This document shows positions 1 to 6,775 of a stretch of DNA of 8,976 bases, piece by piece. The notes below the pieces were generated by a model. The model made no database searches. It had not been told where the DNA came from and saw nothing but the letters and a program-made list of their open reading frames with translations. A program made the position numbers and the translations under genes. The stretch is from Desulfurococcales archaeon (GTDB lineage Archaea; Thermoproteota; Thermoprotei_A; Sulfolobales; NBVN01): positions 1-8,976 of the forward strand of contig JAGGTW010000024.1 of NCBI GenBank assembly GCA_021163585.1, read 5' to 3'. Numbering within the stretch: the stretch's first letter is position 1; each line of letters begins with the position of its first letter.

Positions 1-679
1 GATAGAGGGGGTGGTCAGGCATTAACATGAAGTTCTTGACTCTCAGCTTGTCGTAGTATAGTTCTGAATTGGTGTTTGCGGCAACCTCAACTACTTCTCT
101 GATCGTGTTGAGGTCGTCTGTTAAACCCGGTACTATAGGTCCTAGGAAGACCCAGGTACTAATACCTGACTTACTTAATTCTTCAAGAACCCTGGCCCTT
201 CTTGAGGGCGGAGGTGCTTCGGGCTCAAGTAATTTAGCTATTTCTTCATTCATAGTAGTTATCGTGACTCCTACGTCAACTCTACTCCCGAACTTGCTGA
301 GGAGTTTCCTATCCCTCAGAATAAGGTCTGACTTTGTTTGAATACTGACCTTGAAGCCGCTGCCCAGCAACACATTGAGCGAGGACTTTGTCAGCTCGTA
401 CTCAAGCTCTAAAGGCTGGTAAGCGTCGGTTATAGTACCAACTCCGACAACCCCTAATTTCTTATGCTTTACCTCACGCTTCAGTAGATCAACAACATTC
501 TCCTTAACGCCCACCACCCCACCCCAGTACTTGGCTACTTCTCTGTCGCTAACGTACTCCCTCCCGTAACAGTATATGCACCCGTGCTGGCAGCCGACGT
601 AGGGATTGAAGGCCCAGTCAATATCTGGCAACCCACTCGGTATTAGCGCCTCCCTCACCTTGATTACCTTAATCCTCAA
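1..679 (-). CDS. SplB-like radical SAM protein (COG1533 type), 3' end beyond window
   Basis: Radical SAM enzyme of the spore-photolyase-like group; 226 residues are visible and the C-terminus lies beyond base 1. The 4Fe-4S motif GCQHGCIYCYGRE has Cys30, Cys34 and Cys37 (CxxxCxxC). It is followed by TITDAYQPLE (residues 82-91), TKSDLILRD (115-123), and EPEAPPPSRR near 152-161, all typical of this family. The start is the TTG at 679-677, which overlaps the TGA stop of the upstream Nre gene (676-678). A GGTGGGG sequence lies 4 bases upstream, and no other start fits the conserved N-terminus. Family knowledge: members cleave S-adenosylmethionine to make a 5'-deoxyadenosyl radical; the substrate of the archaeal members is unknown. 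True spore photolyase activity cannot be claimed. The overlap with a DNA-repair gene makes a role in nucleic-acid repair plausible, but that is inference. Confidence 0.9.
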   Translation of the reverse strand, partial: MRIKVIKVREALIPSGLPDIDWAFNPYVGCQHGCIYCYGREYVSDREVAKYWGGVVGVKENVVDLLKREVKHKKLGVVGVGTITDAYQPLELEYELTKSSLNVLLGSGFKVSIQTKSDLILRDRKLLSKFGSRVDVGVTITTMNEEIAKLLEPEAPPPSRRARVLEELSKSGISTWVFLGPIVPGLTDDLNTIREVVEVAANTNSELYYDKLRVKNFMLMPDHPLY

Positions 680-1929
680 TAAGCCCCACCACTCCCTACA
701 TAGTCCGTTAGTGACCTGCTGCATGTTAAGTACTTAATGAGTCTCGACTTAGTCAGCCATGTGTTGGCGCCCAGGTCCGTGTACTTATTAATTAATTCAA
801 CTACCTCCCCAAACGTACTTACCTTAGCTATCGGGCCAGCCCTGAACATTGCCCTCAAGTTCTCTCTAACAAACCATACACCAACAGGTATGTTGAACCC
901 GGGGTAGATCTCTCTTAAAACAACTGCAGCTGCTTGCCTGCCAACTGAGAGCAAGTGCTCGGCCGTAGCTAGTCTAGCGGCGTAGTAGCACCCCCCAATC
1001 GATGCGTACGTATACCTCCCTCTGAACCCTTCGTAATCACCCTCAATACTTACCTCACCCTCTCCAGGATTCCACGTTGAGTTAGGGTACCACGCCTCCA
1101 TCCACTCAAAGCTCCAGTGTCTGGGAATAAGGATTGCGAGAAATAGGTTCTTAGCGTGCTTCCTCACATACACTCTGTACTCACTGACCACTGGGAGATC
1201 CTTTACCTTCTTGATCAAGTACTTGGATACGGTATCGTCGACAGCTGTTATGGACCACCTGGTAGGCACTAACCTCCTCCTACGCCCCTTACCCAGCGCA
1301 CCCACACTCAACATTCTCTGGATATGAGTTATTGGTACACCATACCTGTACAACTTTATTATCGCACTAGTAGCCCTCATGTCCGCGTCACCGTATACCG
1401 ACTCAATAACCCTGGCTGAAGCACCGCTCCCAACGATCCTGAAGTTCTTAAGTGGTGCTGTCGGTCCTTGAGGAGCCTCGTACTCACTCAACCTGATTAT
1501 TGGTTTAGGAGGCTTAAGGAGTTCTACTTCGACCTCGACAGGTCTTACAGACAGCACTAGCTCATGCAGTAGCTCAATGAGCCTCGAGCTACTTACGTCA
1601 GTCACCTTAACCCTCTGCCTAGCGGTAACTAAGCTAAGCCTGTAATCAAGGATCTTCTCGATCGGCAGTACGAGCCACTTCTCGGGGAGGTCATATATGG
1701 AAGTATCTCCTACAACGGGAGGTGCTGACGGACCAGCTAGTACTTCAGGATACCCAAACCTGCCTACAAAAACGGATGGGGGGCTGGAACCAAAGAATTC
1801 TTTTCTGCCTGAGATCTTCCTCACCTTAATTGAGGCCATAGCCTCAGCTATGATTGGGCAGTAGGCGTACCCACATAGGGCCTTACCCCCTCTGCAGAGT
1901 ATACACAGCCTAGGGTCTATTCTCACCAT
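676..1929 (-). CDS. nreA: Nre-family archaeal DNA repair protein
   Basis: A 417-residue archaeal Nre protein (two conserved domains formerly called DUF650/DUF651). The N-terminus has a zinc-finger-like cluster, Cys9-x2-Cys12, Cys19 and Cys24. It is followed by the family hallmark SSPPSVFVGRFGYPEV (residues 48-63) and GPSAPP. The protein is of normal length and starts at ATG, with AGGTAG just upstream. Family knowledge: haloarchaeal NreA acts with UvrABC in repair of mitomycin C damage and contacts PCNA through a C-terminal PIP box. Here the C-terminus reads SRSLTDYV (404-411), which keeps the Leu and one aromatic residue of QxxhxxFF but not the Gln or second aromatic. PCNA binding is therefore uncertain. 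The downstream radical SAM gene overlaps the stop codon. The name nreA rather than nreB is by overall resemblance only. Confidence 0.9.
   Translation of the reverse strand: MVRIDPRLCILCRGGKALCGYAYCPIIAEAMASIKVRKISGRKEFFGSSPPSVFVGRFGYPEVLAGPSAPPVVGDTSIYDLPEKWLVLPIEKILDYRLSLVTARQRVKVTDVSSSRLIELLHELVLSVRPVEVEVELLKPPKPIIRLSEYEAPQGPTAPLKNFRIVGSGASARVIESVYGDADMRATSAIIKLYRYGVPITHIQRMLSVGALGKGRRRRLVPTRWSITAVDDTVSKYLIKKVKDLPVVSEYRVYVRKHAKNLFLAILIPRHWSFEWMEAWYPNSTWNPGEGEVSIEGDYEGFRGRYTYASIGGCYYAARLATAEHLLSVGRQAAAVVLREIYPGFNIPVGVWFVRENLRAMFRAGPIAKVSTFGEVVELINKYTDLGANTWLTKSRLIKYLTCSRSLTDYVGSGGAY
684..690 (-). promoter_or_regulatory. Ribosome-binding site inside the nre 3' end, for the radical SAM gene
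   Basis: On the minus strand GGTGGGG is followed by CTTA and then the TTG start at 679. It matches the GGTG core of archaeal Shine-Dalgarno sequences. It lies inside the last codons of the Nre gene, so it supports both the TTG start and coupled translation of the pair. Confidence 0.6.
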
Positions 1930-1980
1930 CGCTACCTAACCACGTATTTAAGGTACCACCGTTTATGGAGGTAAATCAGT

Positions 1981-1990
1981 ACTTATAAAA
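1981..1990 (-). promoter_or_regulatory. Probable TATA box for the nre operon
   Basis: The minus strand reads TTTTATAAGT, a strong match to the archaeal TATA box, in the 127-base gap between the deacetylase 3' end and nre. Initiation about 25 bases downstream would give a 5' leader of roughly 30 bases before the ATG at 1929. A second AT-rich element, CTTAAATA (1945-1952), is too close to the ATG to give a leader. An inverted repeat, ATAAC-N2-GTTAT (2009-2020), lies about 20 bases upstream of the TATA box. Confidence 0.45.
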
Positions 1991-2056
1991 TCAGGGTGTC
2001 ACTGACCGATAACTGGTTATTTAGTTTGAGAATTACCCGTGGTAGCTCCCCACTAC

Positions 2057-2263
2057 TTACAGCTTCCAGTAGGGACATAGCACTTTCTTAAGCTCCGCTA
2101 TTAAGTCCCGGATCTTATGGCTGAAGGCGTCAGGTACTTCATTATCGGTGACTACGGGGTCAATACCCATCAGTGCTGCTACAGCGTTTGGCACTCCTTT
2201 AATTAAGCCGTCGCGGTACCCGCCCTCCAGCACGGCGGTCAGCCTCCCACCGCAGTATCGGTC
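2057..2263 (-). pseudogene. Out-of-frame C-terminal part of the deacetylase gene, including the catalytic Tyr
   Basis: Directly after the TGA that ends the 2262-3065 reading frame, the +1 frame continues the same protein family: DRYCGGRLTAVLEGGYRDG, then about 48 more residues ending CPYWKL and TAA at 2057-2059. GGRL-AVLEGGY is the C-terminal hallmark of class II HDAC/acetoin-utilization proteins, and its Tyr (codon at 2216-2218) is the conserved catalytic/transition-state residue. There is no start codon or promoter of its own at the junction. It is therefore the displaced end of the upstream gene, not a separate gene. Between GY and GGR the joined sequence is about seven residues shorter than is usual in the family. 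That suggests a small deletion not divisible by three. A sequencing error or a real +1 recoding event are the alternatives. Confidence 0.8.
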
Positions 2264-3065
2264 AGAGAATCTCGTAGTAACCGTTACCAGTTACGGCAAG
2301 ACCAGCTAGCTGGTCGGAGTAGTGGGAGTCAAACCCTGCTGAAACCAGTATGTAGTCTGGCTTAAACTCACTTACTAGGGGCTCGACGATCTCCCTGAAT
2401 AGTACCATGTATGTGTGGTCTCCTGCACCACGACCTAGGGGTATGTTCACCTTAGTACCAGCAGCTTCCCTACCGCCGACATCACTTACTGACCCGGTGC
2501 CTGGGTATATGCCGTTCTGGTGTATGTCAATATGGAGAACTCTGTGCTCGTCCCAGAATATCTCCTGAGTGCCGTTCCCGTGGTGTACATCAATATCGAG
2601 TATAGCTATTTTCTTGAATCCCCTGTTTAGGAGGTACTTAGCTCCTACAGCTATGTTATTGAATATGCAGAACCCAAGTGTTGGGGCACCTAGTGCAGCA
2701 CCGCTCACACCTGCGTGATGTCCCGGAGGTCTGACGAGTGCGAAGGACTTTGACGTGCTTCCTGACAGTGTAGCCTCCACAGCCTTGATCACCCCGCCAG
2801 CAGCGTACCTTGCTGAAGTAAATGTCCAGTTATTAACGTACGTATCACTATCAATGTATCTGAAGCCTTCAGAACTCTTAGTTCTTATTAACTCCACGTA
2901 TCCGGGGGTGTGGATGCTGCATAGGAGATCCAGAGGTGCCTCCACGGGCCTTACTGTAGCCACCTTACCCAGCAGACCAGTACTTTCTAAGCCGTGCATA
3001 ATTCTCATTAATCTAGAAGGGGACTCAGGGTGCATCCCCTCAATATCACTGTGCTTTAAGTACAC
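2262..3065 (-). CDS. Histone deacetylase/AcuC-family deacetylase, frame-interrupted (N-terminal 267 residues)
   Basis: Zn-dependent deacetylase fold of the arginase/HDAC superfamily, nearest to class II HDAC/acetoin-utilization proteins. Visible motifs: HPESPSRL (12-19), RPPGHHAG with His116/His117, DIDVHHGNGTQEIF with the Zn ligands Asp159 and His161, and AGFDSHYSD with the third Zn ligand Asp246. The frame stops at 2262-2264, before the EGGY motif. Members are usually 340-350 residues, so this product lacks about 70 residues and the catalytic Tyr, which lies in the +1 frame (2057-2263). The GTG at 3065 is the first standard start, but the upstream in-frame codons read ISIIYDE, the conserved first strand. 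The true start is therefore probably near 3086, where the codon is ATA. Alone this product would probably be inactive. Substrates of archaeal members (Alba-like chromatin proteins, acetylated polyamines or metabolites) are uncertain. Confidence 0.85.
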   Translation of the reverse strand: MYLKHSDIEGMHPESPSRLMRIMHGLESTGLLGKVATVRPVEAPLDLLCSIHTPGYVELIRTKSSEGFRYIDSDTYVNNWTFTSARYAAGGVIKAVEATLSGSTSKSFALVRPPGHHAGVSGAALGAPTLGFCIFNNIAVGAKYLLNRGFKKIAILDIDVHHGNGTQEIFWDEHRVLHIDIHQNGIYPGTGSVSDVGGREAAGTKVNIPLGRGAGDHTYMVLFREIVEPLVSEFKPDYILVSAGFDSHYSDQLAGLAVTGNGYYEIL

Positions 3066-3124
3066 TTCATCATAAATTATGCTTATGCTGGTTACCCCGG
3101 GGTCGACCTACGCTACCATGAGAA

Positions 3125-3130
3125 TTTTAA
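3125..3130 (-). promoter_or_regulatory. Candidate TATA box for the deacetylase gene
   Basis: The minus strand reads GTGTTAAAATTC, with TTAAAA as the TATA core, in the gap after the rhomboid gene. Initiation about 25 bases downstream would fall near 3102. The in-frame ATG at 3119 and TAG at 3108-3110 would then lie upstream of the transcript. Two adjacent GC-rich palindromes, ACCCCGGGGT (3094-3103) and GGTCGACC (3101-3108), sit at the predicted start site. Confidence 0.35.
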
Positions 3131-3165
3131 CACAAACAATTAATTTTCTTTGCTCACGAAAGAGA

Positions 3166-3828
3166 CTAGTAGTGATGTAGCGCCCTATGCTTAGGGACTG
3201 CAGCACCTATGAGCAGTCCAGCAGCAAGTCCGCCGAAGTGAGCGAACATGTTTACAGCGCCTGCGAGGCCCACACTACTGACTACGAATATTATTATCGC
3301 CCACCCTAGACTACTCAGCAGCTGATGCGTTCTCCTGTACTCAGTAATCGCAAGTAGCCCCAGTAGTGAGAATATAGCTCCTGACGCACCTAGCGAGTAC
3401 GTAGTCGGAGGTATTAATGCCAGGGATAGCAGGTTTCCTGCTAGCCCACCAGCAAAGTATGTGGTCAGCACCATCCTACCCCCTAAGTAGTTTTCACATG
3501 CAGTGCCTATGTACAGTAGTGCGACCATGTTGAACCCCAAGTGAATGATGTTTGCGTGCATGAAGAGCGACGTGAACAGCTCCCAGACAGCCCCCCTTGA
3601 GACTTCAGCACCAGAGAGCATGAGGGGTAAGTAGGTGTTAACGAAGTCGAGCAGGCCGGTTCTGTCAGGGAAGAGTAGGGAGAGTAGTATCGTGGTTAGG
3701 TCACCTAAACTTAGTGCGTAAATTACTGACGCAGGAATAAAGACACCAGCGTAAACTAAGGTGTTAATTAGCATTAGTGTGCGGACAGGGGATGGCGAAC
3801 CACGTAGGTTCTTCAGGAAGGAACTCAA
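3166..3828 (-). CDS. Rhomboid-family intramembrane serine protease
   Basis: A 220-residue multi-pass membrane protein with the rhomboid core. HANIIHLGFN carries the HxxxN motif (His96, Asn100, oxyanion side). GASGAIFSLLG carries the nucleophile Ser149. AHFGGLAAG carries the catalytic His197. About six transmembrane segments are visible, starting at residues 17-39, and the loop at 52-85 between the first and second helices is the usual place for the L1 region. All catalytic residues are present, so the enzyme should be active. Rhomboids cut transmembrane substrates near the membrane surface; the substrate here is unknown. The start is TTG, since the next upstream in-frame codons are ATA, TGC and a TGA stop, with GTGAT 5 bases upstream as ribosome-binding site. 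It lies 49 bases after birA on the same strand, with an AT-rich stretch between, so read-through or its own weak promoter are both possible. Confidence 0.92.
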   Translation of the reverse strand: MSSFLKNLRGSPSPVRTLMLINTLVYAGVFIPASVIYALSLGDLTTILLSLLFPDRTGLLDFVNTYLPLMLSGAEVSRGAVWELFTSLFMHANIIHLGFNMVALLYIGTACENYLGGRMVLTTYFAGGLAGNLLSLALIPPTTYSLGASGAIFSLLGLLAITEYRRTHQLLSSLGWAIIIFVVSSVGLAGAVNMFAHFGGLAAGLLIGAAVPKHRALHHY

Positions 3829-3877
3829 TATGCATCACTCTTAGTTAGTGATAGTATAGGGAAGTTAAAAGTAATTC

Positions 3878-4852
3878 TTAAGCACTTAAGTCCCTACGTC
3901 TTAAGTGAACTACATCGCCAGAGTAGATCACTTCCCTCCTCCCCCCGCCTACTTCAACAATTAGTGCGCCATCGGCATCCACGTCGGCAGCATAGCCTTC
4001 TATGACTTTCTCAGACGTTATTACTTTTACGTAATTACCTAAGGTACCTGAGTAGTTCTTCCATAGCTTAACTACTTTAACACCTTCACCACTCACTAGG
4101 AGTTCATACCCTATGTCAAGGTTCTTAAGAACTGCTCTAAGGAGCGGGGTCCTGGGCACTGGATGACCTACTAACTCCTTAAGGGTTACTGCAGTAGCCT
4201 TTAAGTGCTCTGGCAAGTCGTTATTTACATTAATACCTATGCCGATCAGAACGTAGTGTACTCTATCAGCTTCGGCCCTCCCCTCAGACAGTATTCCACA
4301 GAGCTTCCTGCTACCAATAATTACATCGTTCGGCCACTTCAGCTCAGCCTTAATGCCGTATAGGTCGGCTACTGCCTTAGCAACAGCTACTCCCGCACAC
4401 AGGCTAAGTAGTTGGAGATTCACTATCGTAGGCGGCCTGAGCAGTACGGTCATCCACAGTCCTCCCTTCCCAGCAACCCACTTCCTTCCTAATCTACCCC
4501 GCCCGGAGGTCATTGACTCAGCGATGACTACCGTACCTTCAGAAGCTCCTTCCCTCGCCAGTGCCTCAGCTATGTCTTGCGTTGAAGTGCATGAGCTGAT
4601 GTAGTGTACGCTGAACTTTACTCTAGTACCTAAGTCCTTAAGGTGGGCACCTGCCTCAGCCAGGTCATCCGTAAGTAAGATCCTGTACCCTCTCCTAGGG
4701 TGTGACTCAATTACATACCCTACCTTCCTTAAGTAATCAATAGCTCTGTGGAGTGTGGGCTTAGAAGTGCCTAGTCTAGCAGCTAATTCGCTGCCAGTAA
4801 CGTAGTCATTCGCCTTCAGCAACTCTCTCAACACTTTAGTGATTATCTCCAA
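3878..4852 (-). CDS. birA: Bifunctional biotin--[acetyl-CoA-carboxylase] ligase with N-terminal DNA-binding domain
   Basis: Group II biotin-protein ligase of 324 residues. Residues 1-60 form a winged helix-turn-helix (SELAARLGTSKPTLHRAIDYL, then the wing around RRGYRIL). The catalytic domain shows SCTSTQDIA (87-95), the biotinyl-AMP loop GRGRLGRKW (117-125), KWPNDVII (172-179), KLCGILSE (183-190) and IGIGINVN. The small C-terminal domain (about 265-324) is present. It makes biotinyl-5'-AMP and transfers biotin to a lysine on carboxylase carrier proteins. The HTH suggests that, as in bacterial BirA, it also represses biotin-uptake genes. The palindromes upstream of bioY are the obvious targets, though this is inference. 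The TTG at 4852 is the first start after an in-frame TGA five codons upstream. GAGGT lies almost against it, so GTG at codon 7 is a possible alternative. It overlaps the EcfT gene by 10 bases. Confidence 0.95.
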   Translation of the reverse strand: MEIITKVLRELLKANDYVTGSELAARLGTSKPTLHRAIDYLRKVGYVIESHPRRGYRILLTDDLAEAGAHLKDLGTRVKFSVHYISSCTSTQDIAEALAREGASEGTVVIAESMTSGRGRLGRKWVAGKGGLWMTVLLRPPTIVNLQLLSLCAGVAVAKAVADLYGIKAELKWPNDVIIGSRKLCGILSEGRAEADRVHYVLIGIGINVNNDLPEHLKATAVTLKELVGHPVPRTPLLRAVLKNLDIGYELLVSGEGVKVVKLWKNYSGTLGNYVKVITSEKVIEGYAADVDADGALIVEVGGGRREVIYSGDVVHLRRRDLSA

Positions 4853-5493
4853 GACCTCAGCCCCTCAATAATTACTGAGTACCTAGTATATAGTGCCTCA
4901 GAAACCTCTAAAGAATTAACGATGCTTAAGTACGTCACAGCCTTAGCTAGCGCCGTAGTAAGGAGGACCCTGCCTCTGACACCGCCGCACACACTACCAA
5001 CATTTACTCTGTAGACTTCATGTAGTCTGGCCATTGTGATAGCTGCCGTATGCAGTAACTTAATAGCTAGTGCGATGCTTAGCGCGGTTTTCGGGGAGTA
5101 CTTACCCAGACACACTATGAGTTCACTTATGCTTAACATAGACATTAATGTCGTGGCCAGCAGCGCTAGTGAGGTGATGCGGCATGAATTAACCAGAATT
5201 ACTTGCGGGTTTACAGCACCCAGCACTAACTGAATAACTAATGCAGAGAAGGAGTAGAATAGAGTGAAAGGCGCTATCAACACGTAAGTACTTAAGACAT
5301 CTCTCACACCCCTAACGAGAGTTGCGCTAACAGTTAGTACTGCTAGGGAAATCACTAGCTGAGACATATCTGCCTGTAGCAGTGCTGCAGAACCTAAGCA
5401 CGCAGCTACAACAAGTACAATGGGGTTTAAGTGGGTCTGTGACGTGCCTGGCGTAATAGCTCTAGACACTTCTCTAAGCCACCACGAAATCAC
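4843..5493 (-). CDS. ECF transporter transmembrane (T) component, EcfT/BioN-like
   Basis: A hydrophobic protein (216 residues from the GTG start) placed between an ECF ATPase and birA, as expected for the energy-coupling T subunit that transmits ATPase motion to BioY. Several membrane helices span the N-terminal two thirds. The C-terminal third has the two amphipathic coupling regions seen in EcfT: ARLHEVYRVNVGSV (155-168) and SEALYTRYS (198-206). The second keeps the Arg of the usual ARG-type motif, while the first seems to lack it, so this is a diverged member. I choose GTG at 5493, not the ATG at 5520: a near-perfect ribosome-binding site, GGAGGTGGTC (5501-5510), lies 7 bases before the GTG and would be inside the longer version. 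It overlaps the ATPase gene by about 20 bases and birA by 10. Assignment rests on context and the C-terminal pattern more than on strong motifs. Confidence 0.78.
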   Translation of the reverse strand: MISWWLREVSRAITPGTSQTHLNPIVLVVAACLGSAALLQADMSQLVISLAVLTVSATLVRGVRDVLSTYVLIAPFTLFYSFSALVIQLVLGAVNPQVILVNSCRITSLALLATTLMSMLSISELIVCLGKYSPKTALSIALAIKLLHTAAITMARLHEVYRVNVGSVCGGVRGRVLLTTALAKAVTYLSIVNSLEVSEALYTRYSVIIEGLRSWR

Positions 5494-6775
5494 TATTGCT
5501 GACCACCTCCAAGACACCATTGCTGAGGACGTAGGTCTTGTTCAAGAATTTGATTAAGTCAATGTCATGTGTTGCCGCAATAACTGCTGAGCCACTAACG
5601 CAGAATTTGCGAATAAGCCTAATCAGCAATTCTCTAGATCCTGCGTCGAGACCTAATGTAGGCTCGTCCAGAAGCAGTACCTTAGCTCCCGACACGTAGG
5701 CCAGAGCTAGCGACAACCTCCTGGCCTCACCTACACTTAGGGAGTACGGGCTCTGGTGGCTGAGATCACCTAGATAAAATAACTCAAGCACGTCATCGAT
5801 ATCTTCCCTAAACCCCCATACTTCAGCATAGAATGAGACTTCATCCCTTACAGTATCACGTGAGAACCAGTACACTGGTGTCTGAGGTATCATGAATACT
5901 GGTTTAGCGGTGCGGACATACCCGACAGCTGGCTTCAGTACCCCGGCCAGCAGCTTAATCAGCGTTGTCTTACCAGCTCCATTCCTCCCAATAATACCTA
6001 CTGACTCACCTTCCCTAACTTCAAGATCGATTCCTTTAAATATGTAGGGGCTGCCACCGTAGGTGAAGTAGGCCTTGCGAAGATTAACCATGATTTCACT
6101 ACCTGTGGGTACTTCCTTAAATTTCTCTGAGGTAGTTACATGACTACCTCTACTATCCTTGAATTCTAGAACGTAGTCTGCGTATTCTTTGACTAATTTT
6201 AGTCTATGGTCAACAATGATAGCTGACGCACTACTGGAGGCGCAGTACTTCTTCAATAACTCGAGAATGCTTCCTAAACTCCAAGGATCTACGTGCGACG
6301 TGGGCTCATCAAGTAGCAATACCTTAGCACCCGAACTTAACGCAGCTGCTAGAAGTAATCTGTAGAGCTGGCCGTCAGACAGCTCATGGGTCTTCCTCGA
6401 TAGTGCAGTAACTAAGTCACTTACAATACTGCGCACCTGCTCCAAGCGGGTGGTAGCAATAATTGATAGTTCCTCACCGACAGTAGAACCAATAAAATAC
6501 GCTGATAGATCCTGGGGTACGTAAGCTACTAGCCCTCTCCTTACGGCGTCAGGTGGGCTGTACCCACATACACTGACGTGCCCCGACGTCTTAAATGAAC
6601 TATACAATCCAGGGATGATGCCTGCGATAACCTTAAGGAGTGTTGACTTACCGCTTCCAGTAGGTCCCGTAACTGCTACTACCTCACCTGACCCCACATG
6701 CAGGTTCATGCAGTTTAAGACTTTCCTTCCTTCGACTTCGACCATGAGGTCCTCAATTCTGACAGCCTCAGTCAA
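5474..6775 (-). CDS. Fused double-domain ECF-type ABC ATPase (biotin uptake)
   Basis: A 433-residue protein with two complete ABC ATPase domains in one chain, equivalent to EcfA plus EcfA' (or a BioM dimer). Domain 1: Walker A GPTGSGKST (37-45), Q-loop VPQD, signature LSDGQ (132-136), Walker B VLLLDEP with Glu157, and His190. Domain 2: Walker A GRNGAGKTT (263-271), signature LSVGE (346-350), Walker B LLLDEPTLGLD with Glu371, and His403. Both signature motifs differ slightly from LSGGQ but keep the key Ser and Gly. It hydrolyses ATP at the cytoplasmic face to drive substrate release through EcfT and BioY. The start is TTG at 6775, sharing an 8-base TTGACTGA overlap with the bioY stop and preceded by GGGGGTGAG. 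The bioY-ATPase-EcfT order points to biotin rather than cobalt or thiamine. Confidence 0.92.
   Translation of the reverse strand: MTEAVRIEDLMVEVEGRKVLNCMNLHVGSGEVVAVTGPTGSGKSTLLKVIAGIIPGLYSSFKTSGHVSVCGYSPPDAVRRGLVAYVPQDLSAYFIGSTVGEELSIIATTRLEQVRSIVSDLVTALSRKTHELSDGQLYRLLLAAALSSGAKVLLLDEPTSHVDPWSLGSILELLKKYCASSSASAIIVDHRLKLVKEYADYVLEFKDSRGSHVTTSEKFKEVPTGSEIMVNLRKAYFTYGGSPYIFKGIDLEVREGESVGIIGRNGAGKTTLIKLLAGVLKPAVGYVRTAKPVFMIPQTPVYWFSRDTVRDEVSFYAEVWGFREDIDDVLELFYLGDLSHQSPYSLSVGEARRLSLALAYVSGAKVLLLDEPTLGLDAGSRELLIRLIRKFCVSGSAVIAATHDIDLIKFLNKTYVLSNGVLEVVSNSDFVVA
5501..5510 (-). promoter_or_regulatory. Strong ribosome-binding site that decides the EcfT start
   Basis: The minus strand reads GGAGGTGGTC, matching the archaeal anti-Shine-Dalgarno complement GGAGGTGATC at 9 of 10 bases. 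It sits 7 bases before GTG 5493 and within the last codons of the ATPase gene. An ATG at 5520 lies upstream of it and so is unlikely to be the start. Confidence 0.75.

Noticed and set aside
69..341. Plus-strand reading frame of 90 residues
   Set aside because: It lies opposite the radical SAM gene, which has clear conserved motifs in its own frame.
3105..3119. ATG GTA GCG TAG read-through start (recoded amber or pyrrolysine) for the deacetylase
   Set aside because: The ATG is in frame, but the TATA-like element predicts a transcript beginning near 3102, downstream of both the ATG and the TAG. No pyrrolysine machinery is visible.
3149..3163. Hairpin terminator after the rhomboid gene
   Set aside because: The stem is only four base pairs with a C-C mismatch next to it, and no clear T run follows on the minus strand.
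3878..4852. Plain biotin ligase without regulatory function
   Set aside because: Residues 1-60 form a recognizable winged helix-turn-helix, so a group II (DNA-binding) enzyme is the better call.
4843..5520. Longer EcfT starting at ATG 5520
   Set aside because: A near-perfect ribosome-binding site at 5501-5510 lies inside this version and is ideally spaced for GTG 5493.
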